44,466 bases of DNA from Patescibacteria group bacterium. Its GTDB lineage: Bacteria > Patescibacteriota > Minisyncoccia > Phycocordibacterales > PALSA-1337. How positions within the stretch are numbered: position 1 is the stretch's first letter; each line of letters starts with the position of its first letter. Below are positions 1-8,332 of this stretch, in pieces. The stretch lies in the NCBI GenBank assembly GCA_018970245.1, contig JAGWWT010000010.1:1-44466 (forward strand), given 5' to 3'. Below the pieces are notes generated by a model that was not told the DNA's origin, did not search any database, and worked only from the letters and a program-made list of their open reading frames with translations. The translations under genes and the position numbers were made by a program.

Positions 1-108
1 GCAGTGGCTGCATTTCAGCGCTTCTATAAGATCGTTCCGGCTTACGGGTATTTCGGGCCTATAACGGCGGCCAAGGCGAACGAGCTTCTCGGCGGCATGA
101 GCCGTTAG
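1..108 (+). CDS. C-terminal end of a peptidoglycan-binding-domain protein (partial)
   Basis: The frame is open from the first base to TAG at 106-108, giving the last 35 residues of a protein that begins upstream. They contain AFQRFYKIVPAYGYFGPITA followed by AKANELL. This is the typical end of a PG_binding_1 (peptidoglycan-binding-like) repeat, in which an AVxxFQ helix is followed by G-x-x-GPxTxxxL. Such domains usually sit at the C-terminus of secreted or wall-associated proteins in this lineage. The catalytic or structural part is not visible, so nothing more specific can be said. It converges on the next gene with a 12-bp gap and no obvious terminator. Confidence 0.7.
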   Translation, partial: AVAAFQRFYKIVPAYGYFGPITAAKANELLGGMSR

Positions 109-120
109 GTTCGGCGTAGG

Positions 121-519
121 TCAGTTGCCGATGTGGAGGCCTTCGGGATAGACGTGCCTCATCGCTTGTTTTAGGCCGCTATTCCAGCCGCGCAATCGAC
201 GTGAGAGCCTGGATACTGTCTTGGAGCTGATGCCTCTGGCGAGGCAGATATCTTTGTAAGGCGTGCCGATGAGGATCAGCTCGGCGATCTCGAGGCGCTC
301 GATGAGGTTCTCGAGCTCTTTTTTCGTGAAGAGGTCATCGAGGAAGGAGCGCGCGAAGTCGCGGTTATTTATGCAGCTAAAGGCTTTGAGAAGCTTTTCG
401 CCTTGGCGGGTGTTCCAATCGAGAAGTTCACTGGCCGCTTTTTCAGCTTCTGCCTTTTCGTATTCATCTTCGTAACCTTCAAGTCTGTTATTGGTGATGG
501 GGCGTCGATTCATGGCCAT
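121..519 (-). CDS. YerC/TrpR-like helix-turn-helix regulator
   Basis: The 132-residue product has a charged N-terminal extension followed by a TrpR-superfamily core. The signature is FLDDLFTKKELENLIERLEI followed by a helix-turn-helix at about residues 84-108 (IGTPYKDICLARGISSKTVS). This matches the YerC/YecD family of Trp-repressor-related proteins, small DNA-binding proteins whose effector is generally unknown. The tryptophan-binding role of E. coli TrpR should not be assumed. Two in-frame ATGs, residues 1 and 3, are equally possible starts. The gene lies downstream of the LOG-family gene on the same strand. The 157-bp gap holds two copies of a palindromic element that could be its operator, which is inference only. 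Confidence 0.85.
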   Translation of the reverse strand: MAMNRRPITNNRLEGYEDEYEKAEAEKAASELLDWNTRQGEKLLKAFSCINNRDFARSFLDDLFTKKELENLIERLEIAELILIGTPYKDICLARGISSKTVSRLSRRLRGWNSGLKQAMRHVYPEGLHIGN

Positions 520-549
520 ATTTTTGAGGTGTGGTAAGGAGGTCTCTCC

Positions 550-649
550 TCATGTGCTTTCCAAATGGAAAGTTGGGATGGTTTATATCGTGTATTTCGT
601 GTATGCCGCGCTACGACTTTCCGTTTGGAAAGCAGATGAAAACACATGC
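550..649. repeat. Inverted pair of a palindromic CTTTCC-GGAAAG element
   Basis: Positions 550-573 and 616-639 are 24-nt arms in opposite orientation with 22 of 24 matches, separated by 42 nt. Each arm contains its own small palindrome: CTTTCCAAATGGAAAG at 557-572, and CTTTCC-GTTT-GGAAAG at 617-632. The right copy, extended to 616-649, is repeated with 31 of 34 identities at 39150-39183. The element lies between the LOG-family gene and the YerC-like gene. It could be an operator pair, a processed RNA hairpin or a REP-like repeat. Confidence 0.75.
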
Positions 650-676
650 GATACCCCCTCCTAACCCCTGACCCAC

Positions 677-2882
<2,206 letters not shown>

Positions 2883-2896
2883 AGGCGAAATGAAGC

Positions 2897-2922
2897 GGGG
2901 TATATAAAAGAAGGGGTATATA
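2897..2922 (-). promoter_or_regulatory. Direct-repeat promoter/operator of the winged-helix gene
   Basis: GGGGTATATA occurs at 2897-2906 and again at 2913-2922 (plus-strand reading), 16 bp apart. On the minus strand each copy gives a TATATA hexamer followed by CCCC, 14 and 30 bp upstream of the ATG at 2882. The duplicated TATA-like box with identical flank suggests either two start sites or a repeat-type operator for the adjacent DNA-binding protein. Confidence 0.45.
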
Positions 2923-2962
2923 TTTTACTCCTGAGCCGCCTATTAGGCGAGTCCAGTGAAGC

Positions 2963-2997
2963 GGGGGCGGGTAGGGGCGGGTAGGGACGGGGAGGGG
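2963..2997 (+). repeat. G-rich 10-bp repeats with quadruplex potential
   Basis: GGGGCGGGTA-like units repeat about three times. They give seven runs of three or more G within 35 bp, separated by 1-2 nt, which satisfies simple G-quadruplex rules on the plus strand. This is the left arm of a three-part intergenic cassette that continues to 3266. No gene is evident in 2883-3266. Confidence 0.7.
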
Positions 2998-3014
2998 AAG
3001 TCACTTTTGTATCA

Positions 3015-3084
3015 CTATGCAAATTCGTCGAGATTTTCGACGAATTTGTACAAAAACGTCGAGATTTTCGACGTTTTTGCATAG
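3015..3084. repeat. Nested palindrome with two CGTCGA-GATTT-TCGACG hairpins
   Basis: Two perfect 12-bp hairpins sit side by side: arms 3020-3031/3037-3048 and 3051-3062/3068-3079, each with loop GATTT. Outside them CTATGCAAA (3015-3023) pairs with TTTGCATAG (3076-3084). A single-hairpin version of the same element, with the same TATGCAAA/TTTGCATA flanks, is at 14656-14692. No T-tract follows, so this is not a classical terminator. Confidence 0.85.
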
Positions 3085-3094
3085 GGATGCAAAA

Positions 3095-3266
3095 CAAGAT
3101 GCCCCGACCCCCGCGTGGTCGGATGCCGACCCCCCACCGCCTCAACAGATGACCGACTCCTCGTGACCAGACGCCGCGGCCTCTCGTGGAACCCCGTGGC
3201 CAGATGCCGACTCCTGCCGCCTCACCAGATGTCGCCCGTCCGTGACCGCCGTGTACCCCCCGCGTG
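3095..3266. repeat. Degenerate CAGATGCCG-type repeats
   Basis: Six variants of a CAGATGCCGAC word start at about 3095, 3120, 3146, 3168, 3201 and 3226, with C-rich spacers of variable length. The block ends directly at the stop codon of the pfkB-type gene. It forms the right arm of the cassette. A similar CAGATGCCGCG block lies at 14716-14772 beside the second hairpin element. Confidence 0.6.
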
Positions 3267-4277
3267 TTAGATCTCCCTCGGCTTATAATCCGCCGGTGCG
3301 CGGCCAAGCCACCACTCCAGCTGCTCGAGGGTAAGCAGCCCTTCCTGCGCGCCGATGAATTGCGCGACAGACATAGGATTGATCGGAGCCCATAATAGCG
3401 CCTCCAGAGGCGTCTTTCCCATAGCCATAGCCGAAACGAACGTAGAAGCCCACGCGTCTCCGCAGCCCGTCCTCTCGAAAGCCGGCCTTGGATCCGGATA
3501 CATCGGTATGTGATAGAAATGATCGCCGTCGTATAGATAGGCGCCGTTCGTATTGTCGGTCATGGCCACCAGCTTCGGGCCGTGCGCCGCCAGCCCCTTC
3601 ATGAGCTTCTTCACGTCGCGCGCGTCCGGCGCCGTCTCATCCACCGACAGGATCCGCTGCGCCTCCTCGACATTGACGATGAACAGGTCCGTCCGGTCGT
3701 AGATCCGCTTGAGCTTGCCGAAGCCGAGCTGCATCTGGAACGTGCCCGGCTGGAAGGCCAGCTTCACGCCCGGATGGGCCTCCAGATACTCCGCGACCTC
3801 GAGGTGATAGGAGTAGGTATTGGCCGCCAAAGACGATAGATATATCCACTTGGGCGCCGGGAACTTGGGCAGGCTGTATTCGAATTCGGTGTGCTTGACC
3901 AGAATGGTCCGGTCGACGTCGTACCAGAGCACGAAATGATAGTTCGTAGGCTTGCTCTTCTGCAGCTTCACGTACGATGTGACGACCTTGTCGCGCTGGA
4001 GCGAAGCAAGGCAGTCGTGGCCATTGTGGTCCTCGCCGAGATTTGTCACGAAGGCCGAGCGCAGCCCGAGCCTGGCGGCGGCCACGGCGGCATTGGCGGC
4101 GTTGCCCACGGCCGGGACGACTTTTACGTACTCGAACGGGATCTTGTCGCCGAAGCGCATGCAGAGCTCGCAGTCGCTCGTGTTGACCTTGCAATTGACG
4201 TGCGCGTCCTTGAGCCTGATGAAGGCGTCTATCACCGTATCGCCGATGGCTAGGAAATCTATTTGCTTCGCAAGCAT
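3267..4277 (-). CDS. PfkB/ribokinase-family sugar or nucleoside kinase
   Basis: The 336-residue product has the ribokinase fold. The N-terminus reads DFLAIGDTVIDAFI, a GNAANAAVAAARLG motif follows, and the C-terminal catalytic signature is ERTGCGDAWASTF with Asp274 as the presumed base. The usual DTxGAGD is therefore changed to RTGCGD, with the GxGD core kept. Substrate cannot be read from sequence. Ribokinase, adenosine-kinase-like and phosphofructokinase-like activities are all possible. It diverges from the class II aldolase gene across a palindromic -10, so a role in sugar-phosphate metabolism is a reasonable inference. The start ATG at 4277 follows TATAAT (4296-4291) by 13 nt. Confidence 0.88.
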   Translation of the reverse strand: MLAKQIDFLAIGDTVIDAFIRLKDAHVNCKVNTSDCELCMRFGDKIPFEYVKVVPAVGNAANAAVAAARLGLRSAFVTNLGEDHNGHDCLASLQRDKVVTSYVKLQKSKPTNYHFVLWYDVDRTILVKHTEFEYSLPKFPAPKWIYLSSLAANTYSYHLEVAEYLEAHPGVKLAFQPGTFQMQLGFGKLKRIYDRTDLFIVNVEEAQRILSVDETAPDARDVKKLMKGLAAHGPKLVAMTDNTNGAYLYDGDHFYHIPMYPDPRPAFERTGCGDAWASTFVSAMAMGKTPLEALLWAPINPMSVAQFIGAQEGLLTLEQLEWWLGRAPADYKPREI

Positions 4278-4286
4278 GTGATTGGA

Positions 4287-4296
4287 TATAATTATA
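4287..4296. promoter_or_regulatory. Palindromic bidirectional -10 between pfkB-type gene and aldolase
   Basis: TATAATTATA is its own reverse complement and places a perfect TATAAT on each strand (plus 4287-4292, minus 4296-4291). Predicted start sites are near 4299 for the aldolase (leader of about 18 nt) and near 4284 for the kinase (leader of about 6 nt). The two genes would therefore share one melting site. Confidence 0.6.
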
Positions 4297-4317
4297 CATG
4301 AGCGAATCGAATATTAC

Positions 4318-5199
4318 ATGCTAGCCTTATCCGACTACATCTCGCACGCCGCCACCGGCAAGACCGCCCTGGGCCATTTCAATGTCTCGAACATCGACGG
4401 CATCTGGGCCGTCGCCGACGCCGCAAAAGAGCTCGAGGTCCCGGCTGTCCTCATCGGCGTTTCTGAAGGCGAGCGCGATTATGTGGGCGTCCGCGAAGCC
4501 GCCGCCATCATAAAGAGCATCCGCGAGGAGCGCAATCAGGCCATATTCCTCAATGCCGACCATACCTACTCATTCGATCGCGTCAAAGAAGCGATAGACG
4601 CCGGTTTCGACTCGGTCATTTTCGACGGCGCGAAGCTTTCGCTCGACGAGAACATCAAGATCGCCAAGCAGTGCGTCGATTATGCCCGAGAATACGCCAA
4701 GCGCACCGGCCATGAAGTCCTAGTCGAGGGCGAGCTCGGCTACATCGGCCAATCCTCGAAGGTCCTCGACGCCATTCCTGCCGGAGCGGTCGTCGGCGAC
4801 GCTGCCATGACGAAGCCCGAGGATGCGGCCAGGTTCGTCCGCGAGACCGGCGTCGACCTTCTTGCGCCGGCCGTCGGCAATATCCACGGCGTCATCATCG
4901 GAGGCGATCCGGCCCTCAATCCCAAGCGCGCCGGGGAGGTGCGCGCTGCCGCCGGCGTGCCCCTGGTCCTTCATGGCGCCTCCGGGAACACTGCCGCAGA
5001 CATCCAGGCCTGCATAAAGAACGGCGTTGCCATCGTCCATGTGAATACCGAGCTCCGGATCGCTTACCGTTCCGGCCTGGTCAAGTCGCTTTCAGACAAT
5101 CCGGACGAGGTTGCGCCCTACAAGTACCTAAAACCGGCCAAATTGGCCATGCAGAAGGTCGTCGAGGACAAGCTCCGGATAGTAGGCATGAAGAGCTGA
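4318..5199 (+). CDS. fba: Class II fructose-bisphosphate aldolase
   Basis: The 293-residue zinc aldolase reversibly splits fructose 1,6-bisphosphate (or a related ketose bisphosphate) in glycolysis. Class II signatures are FLNADHTYSFDRVKEAIDAG with a zinc-ligand histidine, VEGELGYIG, GNIHGVIIGG and VLHGASGN carrying two further histidines, and VHVNTELRIAY. Length is slightly short for the family, which is common for bacterial tagatose/fructose-type members, so a tagatose-bisphosphate preference cannot be excluded. I use ATG 4318. A TTG-started version at 4282 would begin inside the -10. The next gene, for bL25, follows after 40 bp with its own promoter. Confidence 0.92.
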   Translation: MLALSDYISHAATGKTALGHFNVSNIDGIWAVADAAKELEVPAVLIGVSEGERDYVGVREAAAIIKSIREERNQAIFLNADHTYSFDRVKEAIDAGFDSVIFDGAKLSLDENIKIAKQCVDYAREYAKRTGHEVLVEGELGYIGQSSKVLDAIPAGAVVGDAAMTKPEDAARFVRETGVDLLAPAVGNIHGVIIGGDPALNPKRAGEVRAAAGVPLVLHGASGNTAADIQACIKNGVAIVHVNTELRIAYRSGLVKSLSDNPDEVAPYKYLKPAKLAMQKVVEDKLRIVGMKS

Positions 5200-5239
5200 G
5201 GCCCTTGCCGATATCCAGATTTCGTGTATACTGTTGCCC

Positions 5240-5917
5240 ATGCTATCGCTTACGGTAGAAAAACGAGACGCCAAGGCCAAGCCTGAAGCAGTCAGAAAAA
5301 CCGGCAAGATCCCGGCCGTTTTTTACGGTCCCAAAGAAGCCTCCAAATCTGTCGTCATTTCCGCCCCTGAATTCAAGAAGGTCTGGAAGCAGGCCGGCGA
5401 ATCCTCGGTCATCATCCTCAAGGACGGCTCCGATGAGCATGAGGCCCTCATCCATGAAGTGGACGTCCATCCGCTCTCCGGCGAGCCGAGGCATGCCGAT
5501 TTCTATGTCATCGAAAAGGGCAAGAAAGTCACCGTGGCCGTTCCGCTCGAATTCATCGGCGTCTCTCCGGCCGTCAAGGACAAAGGCGCCATTCTGGTCA
5601 AAGTCCGCCGCGACATCGAGGTCGAAGCCGCTCCTCGCGACCTTCCGCACGACATAAAGATCGACATCTCGACGCTGGCCGATTTCAAGGATGCCATCGC
5701 CGCCAAGGACCTGGTCCTGCCGCCTGGAGTCTCGTTGAAGATCAATCCTGAAGAGGTCTTGGCTTCCGTAGCCGAGCCGAAAGAAGAGCCTGTCGAGGAG
5801 GCTCCTGCCGCCATCGACATGTCTGCCATCGAGGTCGAAGCCAAGGGCAAGGAAGCCAAGGAAGGCGAAGCAGGCGCCGCACCGGCCGCAGGCGCTTCGG
5901 GAGCCGCCGCAGCCTAG
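5240..5917 (+). CDS. rplY: 50S ribosomal protein bL25 (CTC/TL5 long form)
   Basis: The 225-residue product binds 5S rRNA. The N-terminal domain (residues 1-92) shows the L25 pattern GKIPAVFYGPKEASKSVVIS and IHEVDVHPLSGEPRHADFY. The second beta domain (about 95-185) is that of the long CTC/TL5 form. The tail beyond residue 190 is low-complexity Glu/Ala/Gly and probably disordered. The start is ATG 5240. TATACT at 5227-5232 ends 7 nt upstream, so the mRNA is predicted to be leaderless. A strong terminator follows at 5962-5983. Confidence 0.93.
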   Translation: MLSLTVEKRDAKAKPEAVRKTGKIPAVFYGPKEASKSVVISAPEFKKVWKQAGESSVIILKDGSDEHEALIHEVDVHPLSGEPRHADFYVIEKGKKVTVAVPLEFIGVSPAVKDKGAILVKVRRDIEVEAAPRDLPHDIKIDISTLADFKDAIAAKDLVLPPGVSLKINPEEVLASVAEPKEEPVEEAPAAIDMSAIEVEAKGKEAKEGEAGAAPAAGASGAAAA

Positions 5918-5961
5918 GCCAGCCCTCCGAGACGCATCATCTAGCCTATTTCCTTATCAAC

Positions 5962-5983
5962 AGCGGCCTGGTTGGCCGCTTTT
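5962..5983 (+). terminator. Rho-independent terminator after rplY
   Basis: AGCGGCC (5962-5968) pairs with GGCCGCT (5974-5980) around loop TGGTT, followed by TTTT. It closes the aldolase-bL25 region before the pilin operon. Confidence 0.85.
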
Positions 5984-5995
5984 GCCTATTTGGGA

Positions 5996-6019
5996 TATAA
6001 TTCAGGCCATATATGGCCT
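5996..6019 (+). promoter_or_regulatory. -10 element plus 16-bp palindrome over the start codon
   Basis: TATAAT at 5996-6001 should start transcription at about 6008. AGGCCATATATGGCCT at 6004-6019 is a perfect palindrome that contains both the predicted start site and the ATG at 6013. It could be an operator blocking RNA polymerase, or an mRNA 5' end with a masked start codon. Confidence 0.55.
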
Positions 6020-6273
6020 CCGGCGTAGAATTCGATGAGGACAATTTCAGCTACGGCAACCGCCGCCCGGCTGCTGGTTCAGGCTTTTCGTCGCCCGGAA
6101 TGTATCGCGGCCAAGCGAGCCAGCCTTATTCTGGTTCGGGAGGCTCGAAGATGGCGCAATGGCTCATCCGCCACGGCCTGGCCAAGTCCGCGAATTCGGC
6201 GCAATACATATTGGTGGCCGTCATCGCTTTGAACATAATAATAACCTTTATCATAATCAAGTTCTTTCTATGA
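6013..6273 (+). CDS. Small C-terminal-anchored membrane protein, first gene of the pilin operon
   Basis: This 86-residue protein has a hydrophilic Gly/Ser-rich N-terminal region of about 60 residues and one C-terminal membrane helix (about 64-86, YILVAVIALNIIITFIIIKF). I recognise no family. The helix end resembles that of the next gene product: LNIIITFIIIKFFL here against ANAIVTFIMFRYFM there. The stop overlaps the next ATG (ATGA at 6270-6273), so the genes are translationally coupled. The position ahead of two prepilin genes suggests a role in pilus or surface-fibre assembly, which is inference from context only. Confidence 0.7.
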   Translation: MASGVEFDEDNFSYGNRRPAAGSGFSSPGMYRGQASQPYSGSGGSKMAQWLIRHGLAKSANSAQYILVAVIALNIIITFIIIKFFL

Positions 6274-6383
6274 AAAAGCACACCCGCGCCCAGCCGCTGC
6301 CGCTCTCTATTTACATAGTCCTCATCTCGGCTCTCTGCGCCAATGCCATAGTGACCTTCATAATGTTCAGGTACTTCATGTAG
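6270..6383 (+). CDS. 37-residue membrane protein, paralogue of the preceding gene's anchor
   Basis: The peptide begins MKKHTRAQPLPLSIYIVLIS and is essentially one membrane helix with a basic N-terminus. ATG 6270 overlaps the upstream TGA by 4 nt, and the next gene starts 4 nt after its stop. It shares with the preceding protein an Asn-x-Ile-[IV]-Thr-Phe-Ile pattern ending in [KR]-[FY]-F. This suggests the two form a pair, or derive from a duplication of the anchor. Size and hydrophobicity recall minor components of type IV pilus systems, but no signature proves it. Confidence 0.65.
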   Translation: MKKHTRAQPLPLSIYIVLISALCANAIVTFIMFRYFM

Positions 6384-6387
6384 ATCT

Positions 6388-7272
6388 ATGAAGCGCCCGA
6401 ACCCCCACAACCCGCAAGGCCTATCTTCGCGAGGCTTCACCCTCATCGAGCTCCTGGTGGTCATCTCCATCATCGGCATGCTCGCGTCCGTCGTCCTCGT
6501 CGCTCTCGGAAGCGCGAGGCAGAAGGGCCAGACAGCGGCCTCGCTCGAGTTCTCGTCGTCGCTATTCCACTCATATGGAGCGGATGCCTATGCTTTCTAC
6601 GACTTCAACGATGGCAACACTTCTTCTGCTTCTAATCAGGGCGGAGGAGGATATCCGAGCGGCACCTTCTATGGCACTCCGGCCTATGTATCTGATACAC
6701 CCAGCGGAAGCGGCAAAGCTTTCAGCTTTACTGGTGGAAACAATATCACCGTATCTCTTGGCAATACCACCACATTCAATAGCTATACGATAAGCATGTG
6801 GCTGAAATCCTCTTCCTGGGGAGGAGGTTACGTTCTAAGGGCAGATACTCCTTATACCACGTCGCCAGCTGTATTGACGATTAACTCAACTACTATCTAT
6901 TACGGAAGCGTCTTTAATTCGAATTGGGGTACAAATGGAAATTATAGCCCGTCAGCTAACATCGCTCTACCAACCAACCAATGGGTTGAAGTTGCATTCT
7001 CTTATAATTCGTTGACAGGAAGTAACAGTCTGTATGTCAATGGAAAAAAGGTCGCATCTGCACCGGCAACAGGCGGAACGCCATCTTCATATCCGATCTC
7101 ATACATGACTCTCGGGTCAGGAGAATTTGCAGGAAACAATGGATATTTCAATTTTTTCGCCGGCTACATGGACGACTTCGCTTTCTATAGCCAAGCTCTC
7201 TCCGACGCTCAGATCCACGACATCTACGCCATGGGCCGGCCGTCGCATCCATTAGCTGAAAATGTAAGATGA
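6388..7272 (+). CDS. Type IV prepilin-like protein with LamG domain (copy 1)
   Basis: The 294-residue protein has a class III signal, SSRGFTLIELLVVISIIGML: a cleavage Gly, Phe +1 and Glu +5. This is the mark of type IV pilins and pseudopilins processed by a prepilin peptidase, which is not in this window. Residues from about 75 to the end form a concanavalin-like LamG_3 domain (SYTISMWLKSSSWGGG, NQWVEVAFSYNSLTGS, YVNGKKVAS, AGYMDDFAFYSQALSDAQI). This is a sugar- or ligand-binding beta sandwich. Pilins with LamG heads are typical of Parcubacteria and probably adhere to a surface or host. The body is more AT-rich than neighbouring genes. Its TGA overlaps the next ATG. Confidence 0.88.
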   Translation: MKRPNPHNPQGLSSRGFTLIELLVVISIIGMLASVVLVALGSARQKGQTAASLEFSSSLFHSYGADAYAFYDFNDGNTSSASNQGGGGYPSGTFYGTPAYVSDTPSGSGKAFSFTGGNNITVSLGNTTTFNSYTISMWLKSSSWGGGYVLRADTPYTTSPAVLTINSTTIYYGSVFNSNWGTNGNYSPSANIALPTNQWVEVAFSYNSLTGSNSLYVNGKKVASAPATGGTPSSYPISYMTLGSGEFAGNNGYFNFFAGYMDDFAFYSQALSDAQIHDIYAMGRPSHPLAENVR

Positions 7273-8123
7273 AGATCCACTTGAACACACAAAACGCCTC
7301 TTCGCGAGGCTTCACCCTGATCGAGCTCCTGGTGGTCATCTCCATCATCGGCATGCTCGCGTCCGTGGTACTAGTGGCGCTGAATGGTGCTCGTCAGAAA
7401 GCTGTGCAAGGGGCTTCTCTGGAGTTTGCGGCGACGAATTATCATGCTCTCGGAGCGTATGCGATAGCCATGTACAATTTCGATGAAGGAGGCACAGTAG
7501 CTCCGTTAGATTCTTCGGGTAACAACCTAAATTTTGCTCAATCCATCATGAGATCATCCGATACGCCGAGCGGCAGCGGTTACTCCGCTGATTTTTCGAC
7601 TGCTCAATCGACCCTGGAAATTGGACCATTAGCTTCATATAATACTCTCCCAGCAACATATTCGTATTCTGCCTGGTTCAAGCCGACGGCTGCATTCTCG
7701 GGGGCTGAGACCGTGTTTGCCCTGCAAGCATATAATCTTGGATGGGGTTCGAACATTATGATATTCGTCGGGGTCAATGGAGTAGTCGATTGCGAGGGAA
7801 GCGTGCAACATGGTTGGGGAACCGGCCTGATATACTCCAAACAGGCCTTGCAAGTCAATCAATGGAATCTGATCACGTGTTCGTACGATGGCACGAATCT
7901 AAGCATCTATATCAATGGTAAACTTGATAGCTCGACTGCCGTGACGATGCCCAATAATCAATGGAATGTCGCATCTATCGGGAATTTTTACAATGGCTCT
8001 AATGTGATGCCTGCCGTAGGACGTATCGATGATGTCATGGTGTACTCGTCGTCATTGACCGAGAAAGAAGTGAGTCAGATGTATGCATATGGTCTAAAGG
8101 AGCACACCCTTGCCGAACGATAA
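7269..8123 (+). CDS. Type IV prepilin-like protein with LamG domain (copy 2)
   Basis: The 284-residue paralogue of the preceding gene has the same class III signal and a LamG-type C-terminal domain (TYSYSAWFKPTAAFSGAETV, QWNLITCSYDGTNLSIYING, GRIDDVMVYSSSLTEKEV). Nucleotides 7302-7371 match the first copy with only two differences over about 70 bp, although the LamG parts have diverged strongly. This points to recent exchange or strong selection on the leader. The 4-nt overlap with copy 1 indicates co-translation, so the two may form a hetero-oligomeric tip. No terminator is obvious. The 71-bp direct repeat follows. Confidence 0.88.
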   Translation: MKIHLNTQNASSRGFTLIELLVVISIIGMLASVVLVALNGARQKAVQGASLEFAATNYHALGAYAIAMYNFDEGGTVAPLDSSGNNLNFAQSIMRSSDTPSGSGYSADFSTAQSTLEIGPLASYNTLPATYSYSAWFKPTAAFSGAETVFALQAYNLGWGSNIMIFVGVNGVVDCEGSVQHGWGTGLIYSKQALQVNQWNLITCSYDGTNLSIYINGKLDSSTAVTMPNNQWNVASIGNFYNGSNVMPAVGRIDDVMVYSSSLTEKEVSQMYAYGLKEHTLAER

Positions 8124-8169
8124 AACGTGCATAGTTGCTCGTCTTGAAGATACTGACTAGGCAGGTGTT

Positions 8170-8323
8170 GCAGAGCATATATCGTCTTCGCTCGGACTAT
8201 GTGTAAGCTCCGCTTCCACAAGTCCTTGCTCGACGCTATATGCTTTCAAAACGCAGAGCATATATCGTCTTCGCTCGGACTATGTGTAAGCTCCGCTTCC
8301 ACAAGTCCTTGCTCGACGCTATA
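8170..8323 (+). repeat. 71-bp perfect direct repeat (two copies, 83-bp period)
   Basis: Positions 8170-8240 and 8253-8323 are identical over 71 bp and separated by 12 bp. Each copy contains an imperfect hairpin (GGACTATGTGTAAGC against GCTTCCACAAGTCC). The second copy ends inside the -10 (TATAAT, 8320-8325) of the next gene, whereas the first copy continues as TATATG. The duplication therefore places one promoter half in a new context. Confidence 0.9.
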
Positions 8324-8332
8324 ATACCTCAC

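Noticed and set aside
3015-3266. CRISPR array
   Set aside because: The repeats are short, degenerate and irregularly spaced, with no unique spacers of constant length and no cas genes nearby.
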